A model generated the notes under the pieces. That model had not been told where the DNA came from and did not search any database. It worked only from the letters and a program-made list of their open reading frames with translations. The position numbers and the translations under genes are program-made. This document shows, in pieces, positions 14,790-23,226 of a DNA stretch of 49,539 nt. This DNA comes from Caenispirillum bisanense. GTDB lineage: Bacteria > Pseudomonadota > Alphaproteobacteria > Rhodospirillales > UBA2165. The stretch's first letter is position 1. The number at the start of each line of letters is the position of its first letter. Location: contig CAMDWJ010000030.1 in NCBI GenBank assembly GCA_945877815.1, positions 1 through 49,539 of the forward strand. Direction: 5' to 3'.

Positions 14790-15914
14790 ATGATAAGGGA
14801 CGCGATCCTTTCCGACGTCAAATCGCTGGGCGATCTCGAAGAACGCTGCTTCGAGACCGACCGCATGTCGGAACGCAGCTTTCGTCACATCCTCACGCGC
14901 GGCAAGGCAGCGCTGGTGGTGGACGACGAAAACGGACGCCTGCGCGGCTATGCCCTGGTTCTATTTCACGACAATACCTCGCTCGCGCGGCTCTATTCCA
15001 TCGCGGTGGATACATCGCTTCGCGGCAAGGGTATCGCGCGCGACCTGTTGAAAGCCTCCGAAGAGCGGGCCGTAGCGCGTGGTGCCACGCGTATGCGCCT
15101 CGAAGTTCATGTGGACAACAAGGCGGCGCAGAAATTGTACAAGTCGGTCGGATACCGCGAATTCTCGATCGTTCGCCAATATTATGAAGACAAAGGCGAT
15201 GCGATCCGCATGGAGAAGGAGTTGGCGTCCCATTTGGCGCGCAACCTCGACCGCGTTCCCTATTATCGCCAGACCCTCGATTTTACCTGCGGTCCTGCCT
15301 GCTTGCTGATGGCGATGGTGGCCCAGGTTCCCGATACGCGCGCGGATCGCACCGAGGAGCTGCGTCTGTGGCGCGAAGCGACCACCGTTTTCATGACATC
15401 GGGCCACGGCGGATGCGGACCGATCGGCTTGGCGCTTGCCGCATGGCGGCGCGGCTTCGACGTCGAACTATCCGTGCGCGACGAAGTTGAGCTTTTTGTA
15501 GATTCGGTCCGCAGCGACGAAAAAAAGGAAGTGATCCGACTTGTTGAAAAGGGGTTTTCCGAAGAACTCGCCGCGACGACCATTCATCTGGCACCACGTC
15601 CATTGACCGCATTGGATTTGAAGGAACGGTTGAACCGGGGTGGAATTCCGATCCTTCTCATCAGTTCCTACCGGCTGACAGGCGAAAAGGTTCCCCACTG
15701 GGTCGTTCTGACCGCAGCGGACGAACGATTCGTCTATATAAACGACCCCTACATCGACCGCGACAAGAACCGGAGCGAGACCGACTGCATCGGAATTCCC
15801 ATAATTCCTGCGGAACTCGACCGTATGACGGCGCTCGGCCGTAGAAAAAACGCGGCATCCGTGATCATCTATCCGCCCCGCAAGAACATCACATCCACAA
15901 CAGGCAGGGCTTAA
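14790..15914 (+). CDS. GNAT acetyltransferase fused to a C39-like cysteine peptidase (DUF3335)
   Basis: A 374-residue two-domain protein. Residues 1-145 are a RimI-type N-acetyltransferase with the acetyl-CoA loop RGKGIARDLL near 79-86 and LEVHVDNKAAQKLYKSVGYR. Residues 155-365 are a papain-like C39-family domain with a full apparent triad: Cys167 (DFTCGPACLLMAM), His303 (KVPHWVVL) and Asp319 (YINDPY). The fusion is known to occur next to RimK-like ATP-grasp ligases (RLAN family), as here, where its TAA overlaps the next ATG (TAATG). Role in that context is inferred: cleavage and acetylation of a peptide or of a protein tail made by the ligase. Cytoplasmic, no signal peptide. Confidence 0.88.
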   Translation: MIRDAILSDVKSLGDLEERCFETDRMSERSFRHILTRGKAALVVDDENGRLRGYALVLFHDNTSLARLYSIAVDTSLRGKGIARDLLKASEERAVARGATRMRLEVHVDNKAAQKLYKSVGYREFSIVRQYYEDKGDAIRMEKELASHLARNLDRVPYYRQTLDFTCGPACLLMAMVAQVPDTRADRTEELRLWREATTVFMTSGHGGCGPIGLALAAWRRGFDVELSVRDEVELFVDSVRSDEKKEVIRLVEKGFSEELAATTIHLAPRPLTALDLKERLNRGGIPILLISSYRLTGEKVPHWVVLTAADERFVYINDPYIDRDKNRSETDCIGIPIIPAELDRMTALGRRKNAASVIIYPPRKNITSTTGRA

Positions 15915-17392
15915 TGGCGCGCTACACGATCGTCGTCGATCGGGTCGAAGACTGGAAATGGCCGGAAGACGGATTAAGGTTGATGAGCGCCGACGCGTTC
16001 ATGACCAAGGGGCCACCCGCCGAACAATCGAGCCGCATCATCATCCTATGCCGTCGCTATGTTTATCTGAGTGCCGGCTATTATTGCAGCCTGCTCGCCG
16101 AAGCCCGCGGTCAGGTGCCCATGCCGACCGTCAATGACGTCTTGAGCCTCTCGCAGAAGAGCCTTGTCACCGTAGCCGTACCCGAACTCGAAGAGACCTT
16201 GCAACGGACCATTGCGCGACTGTCGGCGCCACTCGAAGATGCTTTTTCCATTACGATCACCTTCGGCCAACCCGACGATACGCGCTTTCGCCGGTTTGCC
16301 ACCGAATGCTTCGACATTTTCCGTTTTCCCATCATCCAAGTGCATGTCGTCAAAACCGGCAAGGGTTGGACGATCAAGGAAATCGAACCGCTCGGCCTGC
16401 ATCAACTGCCCCAAGAATTGGGCCAGCAATTCCACAATGCACTGCGCGCGCATACGCGGGCACGCAAACCTACCGGACCTGGCTTCCAGCCGTCGCTCTA
16501 CGATCTCGCGATCCTCTACGATCCCGAAGAAATTCTGCCGCCATCGGATGCCGCGGCGCTCGAACGATTCCGCAAGATCGGCGAAGACATGCGGATCGAT
16601 GTCGAGTTGATCACCAAAAAGGATTACGAACGCCTCCCGGAATTCGATGCGTTGTTCATCCGCGCGACGACGGCGATCAATCACTATACCTATCGATTCG
16701 CGCGCAAAGCCGAACTTGAAGGCCTTGCCGTCATCGATGCCACCAGTTCGATCCTGCGCTGCGCCAACAAAGTATTCCTACACGAATTGATGCGCCGTCA
16801 CAAAATCGCGACACCGAAGAGCGAAACCATCAATCGCGCCACCTTCGACGAAGCGACGATCAAAGCGCTCGAACAGGACCTCGGCTATCCGATGGTCCTG
16901 AAAATCCCCGATGGGTCCTTCTCGCGCGGCACGATGAAAGCCGAGAATCGCGCGCAACTCATCGAACATTCCGACACATTGTTGAAAAGTTCGCGCCTGA
17001 TCTTGGCCCAGGAGTTCGTCTATACCAAATTCGATTGGCGCGTCGGCGTCTTGCGCGGCGAGCCAATCTTCGTGTGCCAGTACCTCATGTCGCGCAATCA
17101 CTGGCAGGTGGTCCGTCACCGCGAAGACGGCACCTTCCGCGAGGGCGGCTACAAGACCATGCCGGTCGGCGATGCGCCGCACGAGGTCGTAGCCACCGCG
17201 GTCAAGGCCGCCTCACTGATCGGTGATGGCCTCTACGGTGTCGATCTGAAGCAGACGGATAAGGGGGTCCTGGTGATCGAGGTCAACGACAACCCGAACA
17301 TCGATCACGGGATCGAGGACAAGATTACGCAAGACGCGCTTTACGTAAAAATCCTGTCCGACTTCATCCGCCGCGTCGACGAGGCGGCTTGA
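15914..17392 (+). CDS. RimK-like ATP-grasp ligase with RLAN N-terminal domain
   Basis: A 492-residue protein. Residues 1-200 match the RimK-like ATP-grasp N-terminal (RLAN) type, with LCRRYVYLSAGYYCSLLAEA and an EIEPLGLHQLP stretch. Residues 230-490 are a RimK-type ATP-grasp: the LGYPMVLKIPDGSFSRGTMK nucleotide loop near 328-347 and metal-binding VIEVNDNPNIDHG near 455. ATP-grasp enzymes of this kind join amino acids through amide bonds, as RimK adds glutamates to ribosomal protein S6. The substrate here is unknown. It starts within the stop of the GNAT-C39 gene, so translation is coupled. Its last 29 bases overlap the convergent M14-like gene. Confidence 0.9.
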   Translation: MARYTIVVDRVEDWKWPEDGLRLMSADAFMTKGPPAEQSSRIIILCRRYVYLSAGYYCSLLAEARGQVPMPTVNDVLSLSQKSLVTVAVPELEETLQRTIARLSAPLEDAFSITITFGQPDDTRFRRFATECFDIFRFPIIQVHVVKTGKGWTIKEIEPLGLHQLPQELGQQFHNALRAHTRARKPTGPGFQPSLYDLAILYDPEEILPPSDAAALERFRKIGEDMRIDVELITKKDYERLPEFDALFIRATTAINHYTYRFARKAELEGLAVIDATSSILRCANKVFLHELMRRHKIATPKSETINRATFDEATIKALEQDLGYPMVLKIPDGSFSRGTMKAENRAQLIEHSDTLLKSSRLILAQEFVYTKFDWRVGVLRGEPIFVCQYLMSRNHWQVVRHREDGTFREGGYKTMPVGDAPHEVVATAVKAASLIGDGLYGVDLKQTDKGVLVIEVNDNPNIDHGIEDKITQDALYVKILSDFIRRVDEAA

Positions 17393-18497
17393 GTCCACCG
17401 GCAGCGAGTCCCTGCATCCCCTGGCCCAGCACCCCGCGCGCGCGCGCGATAACCAGATCGCCCCAAGTTTCTTCGTCCGGGCAGAAATGCCGTTTGAGCG
17501 CGGTTTTGATCGTCCGAACTGCCTCGTCATTCCAATCCGCGAAACCGGCGCGATGCAGGACATGGTCGGCGCGGAGTTGGCGGAACATTTCTTCCACCGG
17601 ATAGGTTCCGAACTCGAGCGTCACAAACGTCACAGCGGATCCGAGGGCGTTCATCCAGCCGTAATCGAGCAGTCCGACCTTGGGAACAGATGTCGAGGTG
17701 CCGAGCGCGGGTTCCGTCATCGCGGCCCCATACCAAGCCCGCCCGCGCGCCAGTTCAGGGCTGCCGGTCGGATGGTCGCAGATCACCTCGCCGGTTCCGA
17801 AAGGACCGAGACCGGTGTGAATATCGATGACCGCGACCAGATCTCGCGCGCGCAGATCGAAATCGTCGATTATCGATTCCACCGTTCGGCGCGACCAGGA
17901 CGCAGCCGTTCCGCCGTAGAACAGGCCGTCCGGATGAGTGTATTGCCCCCCGGACACCGCCATCTCCAACGCACGCGTCCCGTGCTTCGCGCCGTACGCC
18001 CCGATAAGCGCATCGGCGGCTGCTACGCTCGGTGCATCGACATCCTGCGGCAAAAGCGCCGAATGCAGTTCGTCGTAGCCGGGATTTGCGGCGAGCGGCA
18101 TCGCAAATTCGACGAAATTGCGGTTGAGATCTACGCCATCCTCGTTGACACGACGAATCCAGGCAAAGCCGTAGGGGTTGAGCGCGTGGATATGCAAAAC
18201 CGCCGCCCCGTTCGGTAAGGGTTTGTTTTCGATCCGTTGCATCCAATCGACTTGCACCGCCGATCCGCAGAACCCCTCGACGCCGTGCGTCGCCGAAATT
18301 GTCACGAGAAGTGCGTGCGCGTCGCGCGGGCCGAACCACGCAACATCGGTCGCGAGCATTTCACTCATGGGGCCGTTCAAGGGATGGGGATAAGCCCGAA
18401 GATCGACAGCGCCCGCCTGCGCGGCTGCGGCGAGAAACCGCATGCGCGCCTCCGCATAGGTCGCCCTGAAAAGCGAAGCCGAACGGATCCTTTCCAC
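17364..18497 (-). CDS. M14-like zinc carboxypeptidase/deacylase (DUF2817)
   Basis: A 377-residue protein if started at GTG 18497. A longer frame to 18560 would run into the FAH gene and lacks the family start. The M14 metallopeptidase residues are visible: zinc ligands His71 and Glu74 in THGVEG, His227 in VIDIHTGLG, substrate loop NEDGVDLNRNF near 118, and catalytic Glu295 in LEFGTYP. No signal peptide. DUF2817 proteins are mostly uncharacterised, while relatives remove C-terminal or side-chain amino acids. It overlaps the ATP-grasp gene tail-to-tail by 29 bases and follows the FAH-family gene on the same strand by 10 bases. Confidence 0.88.
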   Translation of the reverse strand: MERIRSASLFRATYAEARMRFLAAAAQAGAVDLRAYPHPLNGPMSEMLATDVAWFGPRDAHALLVTISATHGVEGFCGSAVQVDWMQRIENKPLPNGAAVLHIHALNPYGFAWIRRVNEDGVDLNRNFVEFAMPLAANPGYDELHSALLPQDVDAPSVAAADALIGAYGAKHGTRALEMAVSGGQYTHPDGLFYGGTAASWSRRTVESIIDDFDLRARDLVAVIDIHTGLGPFGTGEVICDHPTGSPELARGRAWYGAAMTEPALGTSTSVPKVGLLDYGWMNALGSAVTFVTLEFGTYPVEEMFRQLRADHVLHRAGFADWNDEAVRTIKTALKRHFCPDEETWGDLVIARARGVLGQGMQGLAAGGLKPPRRRGG

Positions 18498-18507
18498 TGG
18501 GCGCGTT

Positions 18508-19365
18508 CTATGTTTCCGCGACAATGGGATTGCGCGCAATGCCCAAGCCGGTAATTTCAACCTCCACTGTATCGCCCGGCTTCATCCAAACCGGCGGCGT
18601 TCTGCGATTTCCGACACCGCCCGGCGTTCCGGTGGAAATAACGTCTCCCGCCTTTAAGGTATGAGCCGTCGAAATATAGGCGATCAGTTTTTCGATTTTA
18701 TGATCCATGTTGCTGATCGAGGTGTGTTGCATGACTGTCCCATTGAGCCGAGTCGTCAGCGTCTGCTTGTAGGGATCGCCGAATTCGTCCGGCGTCATCA
18801 GCCAAGGGCCGAACGTGCCTGTCGATTCGAAATTCTTGCCCGCGCCGAATTGGCTTGTGGCGTACTGCCAATCGCGGATCGTACCGTCATTGAAGACCGA
18901 ATAGCCGGCGATGTGGTCGAACGCCTCGCTTTCGGGGATATGCCGTCCCTCCTTGCCGATGATCACGGCAAGCTCGCCTTCGTAATCGAGCTGATGCGAA
19001 ACTTTCGGTCGAATCATCGGAGCGCCGGCCGCGAGCAGGCCATTAGAGACCCGAAGGAACAGCATCGGTTCGGTCTGCTTTCCGCGACCGGTTTCTTCCT
19101 GGTGTTCCTTATAATTCACGCCGACGCACCAGATAACCTGCGCATCAGGAATTAGCGGCAATAAAGTTACCTTGTCGATCGCGGAATCGGGTTTCTTCCC
19201 CTTGACCGCGCGCTTGACCTTGCCGACCCAACCTTTGGTGTTGAGCAATGCGAGCAGGGTCGCCGGCAAATCGGGGGCGGCCTTTGCCAACGACACGAAC
19301 CGGGCGTCGTCGGTCATGACGCCGATCCCGGGAACACGTCCTCGACGGTAGGAAATCAATCTCAC
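18508..19365 (-). CDS. fumarylacetoacetate hydrolase-family protein
   Basis: A 285-residue protein of the FAH superfamily, which cleaves or isomerises 2-keto acid intermediates of aromatic and sugar degradation. Seen are WCVGVNYKEHQEETGR, LDYEGELAVIIGKEGRHIPE (metal-binding E..E), and the C-terminal LKAGDVISTGTPGGVGNRRT signature. The metal-binding carboxylates E and D are in place. The start at 19365 fits the family length. It precedes the M14-like gene with a 10-base gap, so they may be one transcript. Exact substrate unknown. Confidence 0.93.
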   Translation of the reverse strand: MRLISYRRGRVPGIGVMTDDARFVSLAKAAPDLPATLLALLNTKGWVGKVKRAVKGKKPDSAIDKVTLLPLIPDAQVIWCVGVNYKEHQEETGRGKQTEPMLFLRVSNGLLAAGAPMIRPKVSHQLDYEGELAVIIGKEGRHIPESEAFDHIAGYSVFNDGTIRDWQYATSQFGAGKNFESTGTFGPWLMTPDEFGDPYKQTLTTRLNGTVMQHTSISNMDHKIEKLIAYISTAHTLKAGDVISTGTPGGVGNRRTPPVWMKPGDTVEVEITGLGIARNPIVAET

Positions 19366-19504
19366 GAAATTTCTCCCCTATTATAAATCACGCGAGCCTC
19401 TCCGCCTTCTATTGCACCGAGGGTGTGGATCGGGCAAGACGCGATCCCGATCATGCGTCGACGACGGAATGCGTGACAATCGCTTATAATAAGTCGGAAT
19501 TGCC

Positions 19505-20995
19505 TCAGGATTTGGGGCGCTGCGCGATGCTCACCAGGAATTTCTCTTGCGAGCCTGCCCTGAGGAACATGAGTGCGCAGCCTAGGAGGCGATCATCCTT
19601 TTTCGCCCCGGCCATTGGACAGGAGCCTTCATCCAGCGACGCGCGCGAGCGTGCCTCGTCCATCACTTCGGCCGCCGTTATCGCATGCGGCAAATCTGCT
19701 TCCCGCCGGGCATCCTTTTCCTCCGGCCCCGTGACGCCGATATCCGGCAAGACGCCACGCCCTTGGATGGTGCGACCCGAAGGAAGGTAATAAAGCGCGG
19801 TGGTCAACCGCAACGCGCCGTCCCAATCCAGCGGCGAAATTGTCTGTACGGATCCCTTGCCGAAGGAGCGAACGCCGAAAACCGTGGCCCGACGTTGATC
19901 CTGCAGGGCGCCGGCGACGATTTCCGATGCCGATGCCGAGCCGCGATTGATCAAGACGACCATCGGAAGGCCACGGGCCACATCGCCGGGCGACGCATCG
20001 AAACGGCGCATCTCACCCTCGCGATCACGCACAGAAACAATCTTGCCGTCGTTGAGAAAGGCATCAGCGACCGCGACGGACTGCGTCAGCAAGCCGCCAG
20101 GATTGTCGCGAAGATCGAGGATAATCCCCTTGAGGCTGCTTCCGCGGTCTTCACGGATGCGCCGCATTGCTCGCCCGAGGGCTTCCTCGGATCGGCTAAT
20201 GAAATGGGTGACACGGATCACGCCGTAGTCGCCCTCTATACTCCATTTTACCGGTTCGATTTGGATGATGGCTCGGGTAACGGTGACATCGAATTCTCCG
20301 ACATTCTCGCGCCGAATATGCAAAACCACGTTCGTTCGCGGCGCGCCTCGCAGCCGCTTCACCGCGTCGTTGAGCTGCAGCCCTTGAATATTCTCGCCGT
20401 CGACATGCGTGATAAGATCGCCGGACTTGATACCGGCGCGTTCGGCCGGCGTATCGGCGATGGGCGCAATCACCTTGATCATGCCATTTTCGGCATTGAT
20501 CTCGATTCCGAGACCGCCGAATTGGCCCGACGTAACGACCTGCGATTCACGAAACTCGTCCGGATTCAGATAACCCGAGTGAGGATCAAGCGAGGCAAGC
20601 ATGGTATCGAGCGCCGCTTCGGTCGCGGAAACGGGCGTGATCGTTTTCTCGGTCCCGCGCGCTTGCTCAATACCGGAAATTGCCGCCGTCAGCAGATCGG
20701 GCTGATTGACCTCGTGTACGTAGTCGCGGCGGACCCGCAAGAATGCATCGCTGAAATGCTTGAGCTGCTGATCGCGCGTCCCGTCGTCCTTTGTCGACGT
20801 GATGAACGCTTTGCGGAAACGATCGAAATCAGGTGTTCCGTCGAGCGAGGATACCGGTCCGGAACTGAAGCCGCCGAATACCCGTGCGACCGATTTTTCA
20901 CTGGTGCAACCGAGCAGCAGGATCGATCCCGCCACCGCGACCAGAAGCGCCAAGGAGACGGTGCGATGAACGCTTACGAAGGGACGTTTGAACAT
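19505..20995 (-). CDS. S41 C-terminal-processing protease, lipoprotein
   Basis: A 496-residue protein with a lipoprotein signal peptide: a hydrophobic stretch and lipobox LLLGC with Cys30. Domains in order are a helical N-terminal part, a PDZ domain near 155-240 (SGQFGGLGIEINAENG and GIKSGDLITHVDGENI), and the S41 catalytic core. The nucleophile Ser355 lies in RGSASASEIVAG and the general-base Lys380 in SFGKGSVQT, spaced as in Prc/CtpA. It trims C-termini of periplasmic proteins or processes cell-wall hydrolase regulators. Anchored to the membrane on the periplasmic side. The next gene downstream is 140 bases away. Confidence 0.95.
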   Translation of the reverse strand: MFKRPFVSVHRTVSLALLVAVAGSILLLGCTSEKSVARVFGGFSSGPVSSLDGTPDFDRFRKAFITSTKDDGTRDQQLKHFSDAFLRVRRDYVHEVNQPDLLTAAISGIEQARGTEKTITPVSATEAALDTMLASLDPHSGYLNPDEFRESQVVTSGQFGGLGIEINAENGMIKVIAPIADTPAERAGIKSGDLITHVDGENIQGLQLNDAVKRLRGAPRTNVVLHIRRENVGEFDVTVTRAIIQIEPVKWSIEGDYGVIRVTHFISRSEEALGRAMRRIREDRGSSLKGIILDLRDNPGGLLTQSVAVADAFLNDGKIVSVRDREGEMRRFDASPGDVARGLPMVVLINRGSASASEIVAGALQDQRRATVFGVRSFGKGSVQTISPLDWDGALRLTTALYYLPSGRTIQGRGVLPDIGVTGPEEKDARREADLPHAITAAEVMDEARSRASLDEGSCPMAGAKKDDRLLGCALMFLRAGSQEKFLVSIAQRPKS

Positions 20996-21055
20996 TGTCT
21001 CGCCGCTCCTATTGACGGCACGGCCGCTACTACGGGCGGCCCAACGGACGTCATG

Positions 21056-21994
21056 TTATCCTGCTGCTACGATTTTTGCGACCAGCTCCTCACGAATACG
21101 ATCGGCATCTCCATTGGGAACCTGACATGTGCCTGCTCCATCATGCCCGCCGCCGCCATATTCGAGCATCAAACTGCCGATATTCACCGCCGCCGTACGG
21201 TTGAAAATCGACTTTCCGACGGCAAATACCGTGTTCATCTTCTGCATGCCCCAGATCACATACATCGAGACACTGGCTTCCGGAACCAGAGCATAGATCA
21301 TGAACCGATTGCCGCAATAAATGACCTTTTCGTCCCGCAAATCGAAAACGACCAGATTGCCGTAAACTTTGGTGCAGCGGCGGACCTGATCGACAAACTT
21401 GTCTTTTTGCATGGCCAACAGATCGACCCGTTCCTTCACGTCGGGATGGGCAAGGATATCTTCGATCGGGCGGTCGCGGCATAAGTCGATCAGCTGCATC
21501 ATCAGCTGGTAGTTCGAGCAGCGGAAACTGCGGAAACGCCCGAGCCCGGTGCGCGAATCCATGATGAAATTCAAAAGCGCCCAACCACGGGCATTCACGA
21601 CTTCGTCCATGTTAAACTGGGCGGAATCGCCGCGATCCACAGCTTCCATCAATTCGTCGCTGACCCTCGGGAATGCCGCTCGGCCGCCGTAATAATCGTA
21701 AACAACCCGTGCCGCGGACGGTGCTTTCGGTTCATTGACGTAATTAAGCGGCATACGATCCAGACGAATGCTTTCGCTCGAATGATGGTCGAAGGCCCTT
21801 TGCACCCGCCTGTCATAGGGCAGATTAGCGGTGATATCGTTCTCACTCAGTTCGATGATGCCGTCCTGGACGTCCTTGGGATGAACGAATTTGATATCGC
21901 TGATCGCGTCCAATTCCTTGAAAAGGACCGCACAGACAAGACCATCGAAATCGGACCGCGTCACGAGACGGAATTTGTCGTTTTCTTCGGCCAT
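21056..21994 (-). CDS. DHH-family phosphoesterase
   Basis: A 312-residue protein with the DHH superfamily metal motifs: Asp15 and Asp17 in TRSDFDGLVCA, the DHH triad at 69-71 in FDHHSSES, and a glycine-rich C-terminal DHHA1-like end (GGGGHDGAGTCQVP). Members include exopolyphosphatase, RecJ-type nucleases and small-nucleotide phosphodiesterases. Its size without extra domains best fits a small-substrate phosphoesterase, but I cannot choose one. Same strand as the S41 gene with 60 bases between. Confidence 0.9.
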   Translation of the reverse strand: MAEENDKFRLVTRSDFDGLVCAVLFKELDAISDIKFVHPKDVQDGIIELSENDITANLPYDRRVQRAFDHHSSESIRLDRMPLNYVNEPKAPSAARVVYDYYGGRAAFPRVSDELMEAVDRGDSAQFNMDEVVNARGWALLNFIMDSRTGLGRFRSFRCSNYQLMMQLIDLCRDRPIEDILAHPDVKERVDLLAMQKDKFVDQVRRCTKVYGNLVVFDLRDEKVIYCGNRFMIYALVPEASVSMYVIWGMQKMNTVFAVGKSIFNRTAAVNIGSLMLEYGGGGHDGAGTCQVPNGDADRIREELVAKIVAAG

Positions 21995-22114
21995 TCAAAA
22001 CTCCGAACCGGCTGCAAGGCTCAGGTGTTTTACCGGCCCTAATCTGAGGATTTCGTTAATTATATATGCTCGGTTTTTCCCGATTCCAGATGGCCGTCCA
22101 GTTGTTTCAAGCAC

Positions 22115-23161
22115 TTAGGCTCTTACATGAAGGGTGTGGCGGGCCCATACCGATAATCCGAGCAAAACAAAGGCTAAGGCTTGATGGGCGGCTCCAAGCA
22201 GCATCGGAACGACCAGCAGCAGGGTCACGACGCCCAAGCAGGCCTGCAGCAACACCGCAACCGCCAAGGCGTGGTAGGCTCGCCGCACTCCAGGGATGAT
22301 TACGGTTCGGTGGACTCGATACCACAGCACTACGACCAGGACGACGGCCACGGTCGCCATCACTCGATGATCGAATTGAACGGTCGCTACATCCTCGAAG
22401 GGGGCTCGCCAATGGCCGAAAGCACCCTCCGGAATCCAGCGCCCATCCATCAGCGGGAACGTATTATAGGTAAATCCGGCATCCAGACCGGCGACGAATC
22501 CGCCGGCCAGCATTGTCAGTGCGATCCAGGCGATCACCCAAGACGTGGCCCGCGCCAGGGGCCGCAAAGGTTCGTCGAGCGGCTCCACCTTGGCTTCGCC
22601 ACCGAGCAATGTGAGACACAGCCAGAGCATATAGACAAAAATCAACATCGCCGCGCCCAGGTGGGCAACCAGACGATATTGACTGACGTCCGGGACATCG
22701 ACCAAACCGCTCGATACCATAAACCAGCCGATCGCTCCTTGGAGTCCTCCCAAAACGAATAACGCGCCGATTCTCGGAATCAGGTGGCGATCGAGCCAAC
22801 CTCGCAGGATGAACCAAGCGAACGGCACGATGAAAACGACCCCCATCAGCCGTCCCCATAGACGATGAACATATTCGAGCCAGAAAATCGATTTGAAGCC
22901 CTCGACCGTTATGTCGAAATTGATATGGCGATATTGCGGCGTCTGGCGGTAGAGATCGAAAATTGCCTGCCATTCGGCGTCATGCAAAGGCGGCAGCCAT
23001 CCCGTTATCGGGCGCCAATCGACCATCGATAGGCCGGACCCGGTCAGGCGGGTAAAGCCGCCCAAAACCACCGCGCCGAACACCATGACCACCAAGCAAA
23101 GCAGCCAAATCCCGACCTCGCGGCGTTTGCCGGGGCTCGTACTCTGGGGAAGGAATTGCAT
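22115..23161 (-). CDS. ctaA: heme A synthase CtaA/COX15
   Basis: A 348-residue membrane protein with about eight hydrophobic segments, type-2 alphaproteobacterial CtaA. It oxidises heme O to heme A for cytochrome aa3 oxidase. Histidines likely to ligate hemes are in IFWLEYVHRLWGRLMG, LVAHLGAAM, QFDHRVMAT and GAAHQALAFVLL. The VVLGGFTRLTGSGLSMVDWR stretch is a family hallmark. The start at 23161 is preferred because an alternative at 23212 would cut into the region needed by the divergent gene. Neither has a strong ribosome binding site. No other cytochrome oxidase genes are in the window. Confidence 0.96.
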   Translation of the reverse strand: MQFLPQSTSPGKRREVGIWLLCLVVMVFGAVVLGGFTRLTGSGLSMVDWRPITGWLPPLHDAEWQAIFDLYRQTPQYRHINFDITVEGFKSIFWLEYVHRLWGRLMGVVFIVPFAWFILRGWLDRHLIPRIGALFVLGGLQGAIGWFMVSSGLVDVPDVSQYRLVAHLGAAMLIFVYMLWLCLTLLGGEAKVEPLDEPLRPLARATSWVIAWIALTMLAGGFVAGLDAGFTYNTFPLMDGRWIPEGAFGHWRAPFEDVATVQFDHRVMATVAVVLVVVLWYRVHRTVIIPGVRRAYHALAVAVLLQACLGVVTLLLVVPMLLGAAHQALAFVLLGLSVWARHTLHVRA

Positions 23162-23226
23162 GGCGGTTTTCTCGCATATTCCGACGATTAATGAAATGCA
23201 CATCGTCGGCATGTTATGACCGTTCG

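Noticed and set aside
19685-21484. A 599-codon plus-strand frame across the S41 and DHH genes
   Set aside because: Antisense to two well-supported genes with catalytic motifs. Long antisense frames are expected at this base composition, and no motif is recognisable in it.
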